The notes beneath the pieces were generated by a model. It was not told the DNA's origin and ran no database searches. It saw only the letters and a program-made list of their open reading frames with translations. Position numbers and translations under genes: made by a program. From NCBI GenBank assembly GCA_047975765.1, contig JBKEEF010000013.1:72732-136731 (forward strand): a DNA stretch of 64,000 nucleotides, read 5' to 3'. Source of the DNA: JAQWBS01 sp047975765 (GTDB lineage: Bacteria; Pseudomonadota; Alphaproteobacteria; RF32; CAG-239). This document shows positions 33,705 to 40,261 of this stretch, piece by piece (positions within the stretch are counted from its first letter, which is position 1; each line of letters opens with the position of its first letter).

Positions 33705-34346
33705 TTAAATTTGCGGTAACACTAGGTTTGGTTTAATGTCTTTGGCGACATATTGTTGCCAAAATTTGATTTCTTCTTTTTGCAAGAACTCAATATCATC
33801 TTGGATATTCTCGCGTTTGAAGAAATAGTGGCGTTGAGTTATACGGATTTGTCCGTCGTAAATGCTCTTTAGTTGAGCTTTAAGGATAGCGAAGTCATAA
33901 CCTGTTACGCCGAGATAGTGCAAAATCTGACAGTAGTAATTTTGAGGAATCCTGTCGTTCCATTTTTCAAGCTGCATAGATTGCAAAATGTTAGTGGTCT
34001 TGATCTCTAAGATTCCTTTTCTCCCTGTTGATTTTTCAGTCAACTCACCATCAAGAGATGCTGAAAGAAAATCAAACCTTGGGTGTCTGATAATATCAAA
34101 CCCTTTTTCAACTACTTCGTATTCTGGATAATCCAACTTAAAGAGTTCTCTCAATGGGTTCTCAGCCTTAACGCCATATTGAACACAATCTTTGTTTGAG
34201 ATGTCGGCTTGTTCTTTACGGCCTGTTTTGATTTCCCAAAGTTGAACATTGGTCATATATGGATTGCAGCCTACTATTGCTGCAGCATCTGAACCACCGA
34301 TGCCTTTTTTTCTTTCTTCAAGCCACTGTTCACGAGTTACTTCCAT
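33705..34346 (-). CDS. YqaJ-family (lambda exonuclease-like) phage recombinase nuclease
   Basis: This enzyme is predicted to resect double-strand ends for RecT. The 213-residue protein has the YqaJ signature RKKGIGGSDAAAIVGCNPY, a central SLDGE metal-site Asp and GILEIKTTN (the E-x-K of the PD-(D/E)XK core). ATG 34346 has AGGA upstream; the TTG at 34373 is an unlikely alternative. Its neighbours DUF1351 and RecT complete the module. Confidence 0.93.
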   Translation of the reverse strand: MEVTREQWLEERKKGIGGSDAAAIVGCNPYMTNVQLWEIKTGRKEQADISNKDCVQYGVKAENPLRELFKLDYPEYEVVEKGFDIIRHPRFDFLSASLDGELTEKSTGRKGILEIKTTNILQSMQLEKWNDRIPQNYYCQILHYLGVTGYDFAILKAQLKSIYDGQIRITQRHYFFKRENIQDDIEFLQKEEIKFWQQYVAKDIKPNLVLPQI

Positions 34347-34350
34347 CACT

Positions 34351-34485
34351 CTAATCCTTTTCTTTTTCTTCAATCATCTTCAATATCGTTTGCCTTAAAA
34401 TTCTCATCTCATACCTAACTTCAGGAACATCACTTTCTTTTTCGATTTTTAGGCAATAACCAATAATTTTATGTAATTCATTCAT
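34351..34485 (-). CDS. Small phage protein (44 residues)
   Basis: The start ATG overlaps the upstream stop (ATGA), and the stop lies 4 bp before the YqaJ start. The peptide is a charged helix (MNELHKIIGYCLKIEKESDV and onward). The tight spacing supports expression; the function is unknown. Confidence 0.55.
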   Translation of the reverse strand: MNELHKIIGYCLKIEKESDVPEVRYEMRILRQTILKMIEEKEKD

Positions 34486-34610
34486 AACCCACCCCATTCA
34501 CCAGTTAAAATCCCGATTGTTAAAACACTTCCCCAGACGATTATTGTTGCAATAATCAACATGACTGAAATTGGGTGTGACAGGTCCATATTTGAAAGAA
34601 ATTGTTTCAT
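34482..34610 (-). CDS. Small single-span membrane protein (42 residues)
   Basis: GGAGAATTAG precedes the ATG. One hydrophobic segment (ISVMLIIATIIVWGSVLTIG) spans residues 14-33. It is chained by a 4-bp overlap with the next small gene and lies 1 bp after the previous stop. Confidence 0.6.
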   Translation of the reverse strand: MKQFLSNMDLSHPISVMLIIATIIVWGSVLTIGILTGEWGGL

Positions 34611-34611
34611 T

Positions 34612-34923
34612 CTAATTCTCCAAAATTTCTTTGATTAAAATTCTTGCAAGCTCTGTTAAATCATCTCGGATTTTGTCCTCGTGGATAAAGTCTTCAAAAC
34701 AGCCACTATTGTCAGACAATAGTTTTTCAATAGCTTTATCTTCGACTTCTTCCTCGGAAAGTTCATAGGGAAAGTATTTGTTGCTATCTCTGTCAAAGAT
34801 CATTCCTTTCTTTTCAGGTTTGAAATCCCTTACAAAAGAATTGTTTATATTGAGATTTTCCTTCACTCCTTTTTCGAAAGAAATGAACGCTGGTATGTTT
34901 CTTAATTGTTGAATGATTTCCAT
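34612..34923 (-). CDS. First gene of the leftward phage operon, unknown function
   Basis: The 103-residue acidic product has a C-terminal helix (DDLTELARILIKEILEN) and no recognised family. It is the first gene after the PL promoter, the position of lambda N, but no arginine-rich RNA-binding motif is visible, so an antiterminator role is not supported. Confidence 0.6.
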   Translation of the reverse strand: MEIIQQLRNIPAFISFEKGVKENLNINNSFVRDFKPEKKGMIFDRDSNKYFPYELSEEEVEDKAIEKLLSDNSGCFEDFIHEDKIRDDLTELARILIKEILEN

Positions 34924-34953
34924 TTTGTTTGCCCCGTGTTAACTTATAGAACT

Positions 34954-34982
34954 AGATTATGATATTCGTAATTTAATGTCAA
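34954..34982 (-). promoter_or_regulatory. PL-type early leftward promoter
   Basis: TTGACA (34982-34977) and TAATCT (34959-34954) are 17 bp apart and drive the leftward operon. Operator OL1 fills the spacer. Confidence 0.75.
34956..34972. promoter_or_regulatory. Repressor operator OL1
   Basis: ATTATGA-TAT-TCGTAAT fits the 17-bp consensus ATTAYGA-N3-TCGTAAT that also occurs in the right operator region; it overlaps the PL spacer and -10. Confidence 0.7.
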
Positions 34983-34989
34983 TAATAAA

Positions 34990-35006
34990 ATTATTAAAAT
35001 CGTAAT
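34990..35006. promoter_or_regulatory. Repressor operator OL2
   Basis: ATTATTA-AAA-TCGTAAT lies just upstream of the PL -35. The right half is perfect, the left half one base off the consensus. Confidence 0.6.
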
Positions 35007-35120
35007 TATTTAAACATGGAGCATTCAACCGATTGATTTTCAATGAAAGATTTTTTAATTTTGATATGAGATAATGCCAATTATGACGAATATTTCATGA
35101 TTAAATTTGAAATTGTGCAT

Positions 35121-35152
35121 AAAAAAAAGAGCCTTAACTGGCTCTTTTTGGG
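35121..35152 (-). terminator. Terminator after the DUF2335 gene
   Basis: AAAAAGAGCC / GGCTCTTTTT stem, symmetric. It separates the immunity-side genes from the PL region. Confidence 0.85.
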
Positions 35153-35163
35153 TAAATGTTATA

Positions 35164-35640
35164 TTATTTTTTATCTTTATGAATTGATTTAGATTTTATT
35201 CTTGCTACCCCAGATATTACAGAAACAGTTGCTAAAATTGATAAGAGAACTTTTACAATCCAAGATTTATCTAAATAAATTGCATACGATGAGAGTAATA
35301 AAACTCCTATTACTATTATGAAACCCATTATTGTGCCAAATAAGCGATATTGGTTATCTTTCATTTGAAAAGTATGTGAAAAGTTTTGTTCTTTTTCTGC
35401 CATCGAAATAATTCTATCCATAGATCCTGGACATGCTTTTTCATAATCTGCTAATATTTCTGGTGGAGGTAATGGGCCTCTATGAATGGATTGACTCGTC
35501 TGTTCAACTCTTACAGTCAACTTTGGGTCTTTACTTAAAGAATCAGCACCACTTAAAAGCCTTTTTTTATTATCTTCAATATTTTTCTTTTGAGTTATAT
35601 TTGTCAAAACACTTTTATTTGTTTTTTTGTTCTTTTTCAT
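35164..35640 (-). CDS. DUF2335 family membrane protein
   Basis: The 158-residue product has a conserved GPLPPPEILADYEKACPGSM motif followed by RIISMAEKEQNF, then two membrane segments (about 97-118 and 124-142), as in DUF2335. It lies between the CI gene and the PL operator, the place of rexAB in lambda, so a role in lysogens such as superinfection exclusion is possible. That is inference from position only. Confidence 0.8.
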   Translation of the reverse strand: MKKNKKTNKSVLTNITQKKNIEDNKKRLLSGADSLSKDPKLTVRVEQTSQSIHRGPLPPPEILADYEKACPGSMDRIISMAEKEQNFSHTFQMKDNQYRLFGTIMGFIIVIGVLLLSSYAIYLDKSWIVKVLLSILATVSVISGVARIKSKSIHKDKK

Positions 35641-35791
35641 AATTTACCATACTAGATTTGAGGTAGCTTCCTGTTTTAGCCCAATAGCTATAAATATTAC
35701 TCTTTGCTGAGTTATTCTCTATTACTCTTGGTATGTAAGATGTAATTCCATATGCAATACCTAATAAAAAGGCTTTGGTTTTTGTTTTCAT
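35615..35791 (-). CDS. Small phage protein (58 residues)
   Basis: The ATG follows AGGAGTGAGAA. The peptide begins MKTKTKAFLLGIAYGITSYI and has one weakly hydrophobic segment. Its last 26 bases overlap the start of the DUF2335 gene. Nothing is known of its role; coupling to DUF2335 is likely. Confidence 0.6.
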   Translation of the reverse strand: MKTKTKAFLLGIAYGITSYIPRVIENNSAKSNIYSYWAKTGSYLKSSMVNYEKEQKNK

Positions 35792-35924
35792 TTCTCACTC
35801 CTGATGGTTAATGAAATAACCTAACTATGTTATTATCACATAAAATATATAAATATACAATCAATAAAAAAGTTCATAATAGAATTGTTGATTTTTTTCA
35901 AGTAAAAATTTATTAAAATATTTT

Positions 35925-36602
35925 CTATAACTCTTTCATTTTGATTTGGTAATCAATCACCACAGCAGCGATATCATATTCTTTGTCGTCGGGGTGGAGA
36001 ATGATATTGTTTATTGTTGGGTTGGTCGATTCGGCAACCAGAACAATTGTGTTGTTATCTGTTTTCATATATCTTTTGACAGTAGCTTCATATAGTCCGT
36101 CAGAGCTTTTTCGATATGCAATGATGTAGTCGCCATTTTCAATCTTGCCGTCATAATCATCTATGCAACAACATATAAGCGTTGTTTTTTCTGGCGGAAA
36201 GATTTTATTCATCGAATCGCCACGAACTCCTAGAGCGAAAATTCTTTTGTTTTTGAGGTTATCATTAACAGGATAATATACTTCTTCCCATTCATCTTCA
36301 GGGAGTTGCGTCGCTTCATTCCATGCACCAGCTTGAACAAAACCGATTTTTGAAATTGTTGTTATTTGATTATTATTTTCATAGTCTAATTCTTTGGTAA
36401 CACCTGATATATATTTTGTAAAGTTTTCTAAATTTATGTCTAAAAATTTAGCAAAAGAAACGATTTCTTTTTGCTGAATTTCCCTAATACCTTTAATTAT
36501 AGCACTTAAATGGGGTGGGGCAATGTTAACATAATTAGCTAATTCTTTTTGTGTTTTTCCAAGATCTTTCAATCTATCTTTTATAAACTCATATTTTGTC
36601 AT
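35925..36602 (-). CDS. CI-like repressor: HTH_XRE plus S24 autocleavage domain
   Basis: This lysogeny repressor should bind the 17-bp operators on both sides and be inactivated by RecA-stimulated self-cleavage. In the 225-residue protein the HTH spans about 14-45 (KTQKELANYVNIAPPHLSAI). The cleavage dipeptide is A91-G92 (FVQAGAW), the catalytic Ser is S130 (VRGDSMN) and the Lys is K176 (EATVKRY). All are present, so it should be functional. The 133-bp stretch 35792-35924 before the next leftward gene is AT-rich and holds nothing I can name. Confidence 0.93.
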   Translation of the reverse strand: MTKYEFIKDRLKDLGKTQKELANYVNIAPPHLSAIIKGIREIQQKEIVSFAKFLDINLENFTKYISGVTKELDYENNNQITTISKIGFVQAGAWNEATQLPEDEWEEVYYPVNDNLKNKRIFALGVRGDSMNKIFPPEKTTLICCCIDDYDGKIENGDYIIAYRKSSDGLYEATVKRYMKTDNNTIVLVAESTNPTINNIILHPDDKEYDIAAVVIDYQIKMKEL

Positions 36603-36629
36603 ATTTTACCTTAATTTTAAATTTTGTCT

Positions 36630-36658
36630 ATAATAATACGATTATCGTAAAAAGTAAA
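36630..36658 (-). promoter_or_regulatory. PRM-type promoter of the repressor gene
   Basis: TTTACT (36658-36653) and TATTAT (36635-36630) are 17 bp apart on the minus strand, with operator 1 in the spacer. The -10 ends 28 bp before the repressor start. Confidence 0.5.
36635..36651. promoter_or_regulatory. Repressor operator OR-a
   Basis: AATACGA-TTA-TCGTAAA contains the perfect palindrome TACGAT-T-ATCGTA. It overlaps the putative repressor promoter, so it probably serves autoregulation. Confidence 0.7.
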
Positions 36659-36674
36659 TTATTATTATCGTAAT
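36658..36674. promoter_or_regulatory. Repressor operator OR-b
   Basis: ATTATTA-TTA-TCGTAAT lies between the two divergent promoters. Confidence 0.6.
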
Positions 36675-36681
36675 TTTTAGA

Positions 36682-36710
36682 TTGACTTGTTATTATGATT
36701 ATCGTAATAT
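36682..36710 (+). promoter_or_regulatory. PR-type early rightward promoter
   Basis: TTGACT and TAATAT are spaced by 17 bp, 32 bp before the Cro-like gene. Operator OR-c lies in its spacer, the same geometry as OL1 in PL. Confidence 0.75.
36692..36708. promoter_or_regulatory. Repressor operator OR-c
   Basis: ATTATGA-TTA-TCGTAAT is the best consensus match and covers the PR spacer and part of the -10. Confidence 0.75.
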
Positions 36711-36742
36711 TCTCTCAGGTTAATTAAATTCGGAGAATATAA

Positions 36743-36943
36743 TTGAAGAAAATATCAGAAATAATAAAGGATTTTGGGGGATTAGCGGAGATGTCAAGAA
36801 CTCTTGATGTTGCAATTTCTACAATTCAATATTGGGAAGAAAAAAATAAAATTCCTTATTGGAGAATAGAAGTCGTTTTAAAGAAAGCAAAAGAGCTTGG
36901 CTTGTCAATTAATGAAAAATCAGAAGACGAAAGTGCTGCATAG
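36743..36943 (+). CDS. Cro-like HTH regulator
   Basis: The 66-residue product is essentially one helix-turn-helix (GGLAEMSRTLDVAISTIQYW followed by EEKNKIPYWRIEVVLKKAKE), similar to the YdaS/Cro type. The start is TTG, supported by CGGAGAATATAA upstream. It is the first gene after PR and divergent from the repressor gene, the Cro position. Confidence 0.85.
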   Translation: MKKISEIIKDFGGLAEMSRTLDVAISTIQYWEEKNKIPYWRIEVVLKKAKELGLSINEKSEDESAA

Positions 36944-36974
36944 CATTGTCGTCTTTTTTTGTAGGAGAAATAAC

Positions 36975-37265
36975 ATGAATGAAAAAGAAATAAGAAAAGA
37001 ATTAGTACTTTTGAATCTACAACGTGATAATCCGCTTTGTATTAGAGAGCTGAAAGATTTTGAAAAATATATTATGGGAAATGAAATAGAGGATGCGTCA
37101 ACACCCTCTAAAGCTTGGGAAAAAAGAAATCCAGAGTTAGCAAAAGAAGCAAAAGAAAGAGCTAGAAAAAAGACTCTTCGTTTTCTTCTTGATGTTGGCG
37201 GCCGTGATTTTGTTCGCTTTTGTGGTTCTCATATTCGCAAAGGACATTGTAATGATGCTTCTTAA
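36975..37265 (+). CDS. Early-right hypothetical protein
   Basis: The 96-residue charged, helical product (KEIRKELVLLNLQRDNP ... KEAKERARKKTLRFLLD) has no recognised family. ATG 36975 has TAGGAGAAATAAC upstream. Its 3' third overlaps an opposing small gene on the minus strand. Confidence 0.55.
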   Translation: MNEKEIRKELVLLNLQRDNPLCIRELKDFEKYIMGNEIEDASTPSKAWEKRNPELAKEAKERARKKTLRFLLDVGGRDFVRFCGSHIRKGHCNDAS

Positions 37266-37401
37266 TGTAATTAAACAAAAAGAATTCATCTTTAACAGTT
37301 TCTTGCAAGTCGCGGATTCTTTGCTTTGTTTCATAAAGCTCAGTTTCAAGTTTTGCTATCTTGTCATTAAGCTTCATTATTTCAGTCCCTTTATCGTCCA
37401 T
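37162..37401 (-). CDS. Possible antisense small coiled-coil protein
   Basis: On the minus strand an ATG with AAAGGAAATTGGTT in front opens a 79-residue frame: MDDKGTEIMKLNDKIAKLET, a clear heptad helix, then a His-rich tail. It would be transcribed against the early-right operon and overlaps the end of the 36975 gene by 104 bp. A perfect 23-bp inverted repeat lies just upstream. The strong ribosome site and sensible peptide argue for a gene, the location against it. Confidence 0.45.
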   Translation of the reverse strand: MDDKGTEIMKLNDKIAKLETELYETKQRIRDLQETVKDEFFLFNYIKKHHYNVLCEYENHKSEQNHGRQHQEENEESFF

Positions 37402-37410
37402 AACCAATTT

Positions 37411-37433
37411 CCTTTTGTAGTTTTTACAAAAGG
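37411..37433. promoter_or_regulatory. Perfect inverted repeat CCTTTTGTA-N5-TACAAAAGG
   Basis: The arms are nine bases long, with a five-base centre. It covers the ribosome-site region of the leftward frame ending at 37162. It differs from the CI operators, so a different DNA-binding protein (or an RNA hairpin) would be involved. Confidence 0.5.
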
Positions 37434-37476
37434 TATCGCTAAACAAAACATGAGTCAATTCTAAAAGGAGATAAAA

Positions 37477-37638
37477 ATGGAAAACAGAACAAAAAATAAT
37501 ATCAAAACGATTTATGAAATTTCTCCTACTTTTTTTCTGAAACAAGCCGAAAGAGCCGGAGAAAAACTCAACGAAGCTTTGAAGCTAGGGCTGATTGTTT
37601 CAGCAAATGACAACATGTTAGAGGACATCATTGCGTAA
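37477..37638 (+). CDS. Small phage protein (53 residues)
   Basis: AAGGAGATAAAA precedes the ATG. The peptide ENRTKNNIKTIYEISPTFFL continues as an amphipathic helix (KQAERAGEKLNEALKLGLIV). No family recognised; the strong ribosome site makes it credible. Confidence 0.6.
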   Translation: MENRTKNNIKTIYEISPTFFLKQAERAGEKLNEALKLGLIVSANDNMLEDIIA

Positions 37639-37663
37639 CTTATGATGTTCACAGGGTGTGAAA

Positions 37664-37758
37664 GTGGCTAGCGTCCTGTTCCTGAAAACAAAATCTGTTC
37701 TGCTATTTAGTTAAAACTCTTTTGAGCATTTGAGGAAAGAACAGAGCCACATTTTTTT
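37664..37758 (+). ncRNA. Structured RNA or attenuator ending in a T8 run
   Basis: In a 145-bp gene-free gap, GTGGCT (37664-37669) pairs with AGCCAC (37745-37750) and, inside, TCTGTTCT (37694-37701) pairs with AGAACAGA (37738-37745), followed by eight Ts. CTGTTC at 37676-37681 is an alternative partner for GAACAG, so two mutually exclusive folds exist. It precedes the 37784 gene. Confidence 0.45.
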
Positions 37759-37783
37759 TAATTTTATATTAGAGGAAAAGATT

Positions 37784-37966
37784 ATGGCACGAAAGGAATC
37801 AAAGACTTTTATTCTCAATCTTCTTTCTGGAAGACACAGAAGAGTGAAAAAGAATGAAGTTTGTTGTGTCTGCGAACAGGTGAATATTGAAGGTGCGATT
37901 GATACTATCGTTTACATGATAAGCGGGCATTCATATTTGGTACAAGACACAAAAAAAAACAGTTGA
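37784..37966 (+). CDS. Small phage protein (60 residues)
   Basis: ATG 37784 follows AGAGGAAAAGATT. The product begins basic (ARKESKTFILNLLSGRHRRV) and has a CCVC motif. No family recognised. Confidence 0.5.
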   Translation: MARKESKTFILNLLSGRHRRVKKNEVCCVCEQVNIEGAIDTIVYMISGHSYLVQDTKKNS

Positions 37967-37996
37967 AGAGAAAATTATAGTTAAAGGAGAAGAATA

Positions 37997-38239
37997 ATGG
38001 GTGAAGTTGGTGGAATTGCAGTTGATAGATTGAAATCTCTGATTGAACGAGTTGAAAGACTTGAAGAAGAAAAGAAAGCTTTGAGTTCTGATGTCAGAGA
38101 CATTTTTGCAGAAGCAAAATCTGCTGGGTTTGATGTTAAAATTATGCGTATGATTTTGAAACTCAGAAAGATGAATGCAGCAGACAGAGATGAAGAAGAG
38201 TTCTTGCTCGAAACGTATCGCAAAGCTTTAGACATATAA
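37997..38239 (+). CDS. DUF2312 (GapR-like) DNA-binding protein
   Basis: The 80-residue product matches the alphaproteobacterial DUF2312/GapR family over its whole length: DRLKSLIERVERLEEEKKAL, then DIFAEAKSAGFDVKIMRMIL, KLRKMNAADRDEEE and a C-terminal LETYRKAL. GapR clamps overtwisted DNA ahead of replication forks. A phage copy may act in phage replication or compete with host GapR. AAAGGAGAAGAATA precedes the ATG. Confidence 0.88.
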   Translation: MGEVGGIAVDRLKSLIERVERLEEEKKALSSDVRDIFAEAKSAGFDVKIMRMILKLRKMNAADRDEEEFLLETYRKALDI

Positions 38240-38250
38240 AGGATACAGCA

Positions 38251-38451
38251 ATGGCAGATGAACAGTTGATGGTTGGGAAAGGTGCAGAGCATCAGACGAG
38301 ATGTTTAGTTGATAAATTTAATAGCTATCAACCTACAATTTTTCATATCAAAAAAAATCCAAAGAAAGGTTTTCAGCTTCCTGTTTTGTTCGAGTTTTCA
38401 AAATTGCTCAAAAAATCAGTAATGTATTTAATTGGGGGTGAGAATGTTTGA
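38251..38451 (+). CDS. Small hypothetical phage protein
   Basis: The 66-residue product has no recognised family. It begins 11 bp after the GapR-like gene with AAAGGATACAGCA upstream and overlaps the start of the methyltransferase remnant by 8 bp. Confidence 0.5.
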   Translation: MADEQLMVGKGAEHQTRCLVDKFNSYQPTIFHIKKNPKKGFQLPVLFEFSKLLKKSVMYLIGGENV

Positions 38452-38515
38452 CATTGTTGTTTCTCTATTTGATGGCATGTCTTGTGGGCAAGAGCTATTA
38501 TTTCAGCTCAGTTGA
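38444..38515 (+). pseudogene. Remnant of a C5 DNA methyltransferase N-terminus
   Basis: The frame reads MFDIVVSLFDGMSCGQELLF and stops after 23 residues. SLFDGMSCGQ is SAM-binding motif I of DNA (cytosine-5) methyltransferases, which normally run on for 300 or more residues. The rest is missing, so it appears to be a deletion relic. It is too short to rule out chance completely, though the motif is very specific. Confidence 0.5.
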
Positions 38516-38545
38516 GTGTTGAAGCATTTTGCATAGGAGAGGGTG

Positions 38546-38887
38546 ATGAGTGGGTATATTAAACTTCATAGAGGGCTTTTAGACTGGGAATGGTATTCTG
38601 ATATGAATTGTTTCAGATTATTCACTCATTTGCTCTTAAAAGCTTATAACGGAGAAGACGTGACTTATAATAATAACATAAGGAAAGGGCAGATATTTAT
38701 CTCTATAGCATGTCTTTCTCGTGAAACTGGATTGACTGTTAGCCAAACTAAAACAGCCCTTTCTAAGCTTATTAAAACGGGATTTTTAACTAAAAGTATT
38801 CAAAGAGGACATCAGTTGTTTTCAATTAATAACTATTTCTTTGAAGAAGAGTTTGTTTGTGGAGGTAAAAATGCAAGGGTGGATTAA
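38546..38887 (+). CDS. Replication-type winged-helix protein, paralogue 1 (short)
   Basis: The 113-residue product starts SGYIKLHRGLLDWEWYSDMN and contains a winged-helix-like IACLSRETGLTVSQTKTALS followed by KLIKTGFLTKS. It is homologous to the N-terminal half of the next gene but lacks its C-terminal domain. ATG 38546 has AGGAGAGGGTG upstream. Such domains start phage DnaD/O-type replication proteins. Confidence 0.7.
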   Translation: MSGYIKLHRGLLDWEWYSDMNCFRLFTHLLLKAYNGEDVTYNNNIRKGQIFISIACLSRETGLTVSQTKTALSKLIKTGFLTKSIQRGHQLFSINNYFFEEEFVCGGKNARVD

Positions 38888-39602
38888 GCTACATAGACGT
38901 CTTTTAGACTGGAGATGGATTAAAAATCCAAATGTTTTAAGTGTTTTTATACAACTTTTGTTAAGAGTTAATTTTGAAAAAGGTTACTTTGAAAGTATAG
39001 AAATTTCAAGGGGTTCACTTGTTACATCCCTCGAAACCCTAGCAAATTCAACCAACTTGAGTTTGCAACAAGTTAGGACAGCATTAAGTAAGCTAAAATC
39101 AACAGGCGAAATAACAACCGAATCAACAAACAAATTTACTGTTATAACTATTGTAAAATTTGATACTTACCAAGATGAGTATACAGAAAATAACAAACAA
39201 ATTAACAAGCAATCTAACAATCAAATAACAAACGAGCAACAAACAAATAACAAACAAATAACAACAATAAAAGAAGAACAAGAATTTAAGAATGAAAGAA
39301 TGAAAGAATTTAATTTAAATTATATGCCCGTTGCTGAAAATTTTGAAAAATCTAAATATTACTTTGAAGGTAAAATTATCAAATTAAATTCAAAAGATTT
39401 TTTAGACTGGGAAAAAGCATATCCTGAATTAAACCTTTATGCCGAATTGATGATGTACGACAAATGGCTTTCTGAAAATTCACCTGATGAAAAAAAATGG
39501 TTTCCAAGGGCTAGCAGATACTTGCTAAGCCAAAATGAATTGAGAAAAGAACAAAGAATTAAAACATCAAAAGAAACAGCAGAAGAGGAGTTTTATTTAT
39601 GA
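38871..39602 (+). CDS. Phage replication protein (DnaD/O-like), paralogue 2 (full length)
   Basis: In the 243-residue product, QGWIKLHRRLLDWRWIKNPN and the winged helix ETLANSTNLSLQQVRTALSK repeat the preceding gene. An Asn/Gln/Thr-rich linker (about 105-140) follows, then a C-terminal domain with FLDWEKAYPELNLYAELMMY and DKWLSENSPDEKKWFPRASR, as in phage replication initiators or helicase loaders. GGAGGTAAAA precedes ATG 38871. The linker DNA is an A/C-rich tract that may be the origin, as in lambda O. Confidence 0.72.
   Translation: MQGWIKLHRRLLDWRWIKNPNVLSVFIQLLLRVNFEKGYFESIEISRGSLVTSLETLANSTNLSLQQVRTALSKLKSTGEITTESTNKFTVITIVKFDTYQDEYTENNKQINKQSNNQITNEQQTNNKQITTIKEEQEFKNERMKEFNLNYMPVAENFEKSKYYFEGKIIKLNSKDFLDWEKAYPELNLYAELMMYDKWLSENSPDEKKWFPRASRYLLSQNELRKEQRIKTSKETAEEEFYL
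39190..39270. repeat. A/C-rich direct-repeat tract inside the replication gene; candidate origin
   Basis: The plus strand has almost no G or clustered T for about 80 bases and repeats AACAAACAAAT-like words. Iterons inside the initiator gene are known from lambdoid phages; assignment here is inference. Confidence 0.4.
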
Positions 39603-40249
39603 GTGACGAAACAAAAAAAATAATTGACCACATCATTGACCTTTATGGTATAAGTGGCAATGACGCTGAAAAGATGAATAATAATATCTCAGAATATGAA
39701 AAAGCTTTTGAAGGGTATTCTTGTAAAGATGTGATTAAAGCTGTTAGTGAATATTGGCGTTGGAAAAGTGATAAAACAAGACCTAGTTTGTCAAAAATTC
39801 TTGCCATGCTTGAAAGTGACAAGGATGTTGAAAAAGATGATTTTAAGCCAAAGAGTTCTACTGATAAAAAATCAATCGATCCATCTTCTGCTTGGATGGA
39901 CCGAGATATTAAACTCGGAAAATGCAAACATTTGAAAAGAATTTATGACTTAGCTACAAAAAGAATTCTAAAAGATTTAGTTTACAACCTAGTCGGCCAT
40001 GAGGAATATAAAAAGCTTAGTGATTTTGGAAAGTATCAAATTGCTTTGAGAAACAATCTTTTCACAGATGATATTTTGGAAGAAATCAGCACTCAAAGAG
40101 GAGATGAAGTATTCCAATCTGTAAATGAACTTCCGAAAACAAATGAAAAATTTGCTTATAACGGAAAACTTCTCGCAGCACATTTTTCTGCGAAAGAAAA
40201 CCAAAATTTAGTTGGAAATGACAACGATTATTTTGATTTAGCTCAGTAG
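39599..40249 (+). CDS. Early phage protein, possible helicase loader
   Basis: The 216-residue product has an N-terminal helical part with FEGYSCKDVIKAVSEYWRWK and PSLSKILAMLESDK, a layout seen in phage helicase-loader or replisome-organiser proteins. No Walker motif is present, so it is not a DnaC-type ATPase. It overlaps the replication gene by 4 bp (ATGA). Confidence 0.5.
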   Translation: MSDETKKIIDHIIDLYGISGNDAEKMNNNISEYEKAFEGYSCKDVIKAVSEYWRWKSDKTRPSLSKILAMLESDKDVEKDDFKPKSSTDKKSIDPSSAWMDRDIKLGKCKHLKRIYDLATKRILKDLVYNLVGHEEYKKLSDFGKYQIALRNNLFTDDILEEISTQRGDEVFQSVNELPKTNEKFAYNGKLLAAHFSAKENQNLVGNDNDYFDLAQ

Positions 40250-40261
40250 GGGAGATATAGA

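Noticed and set aside
37411..37433. Inverted repeat read as an intrinsic terminator
   Set aside because: The stem is A/T-rich with no G/C core and no T-run after it, so an operator or translational hairpin is more likely.
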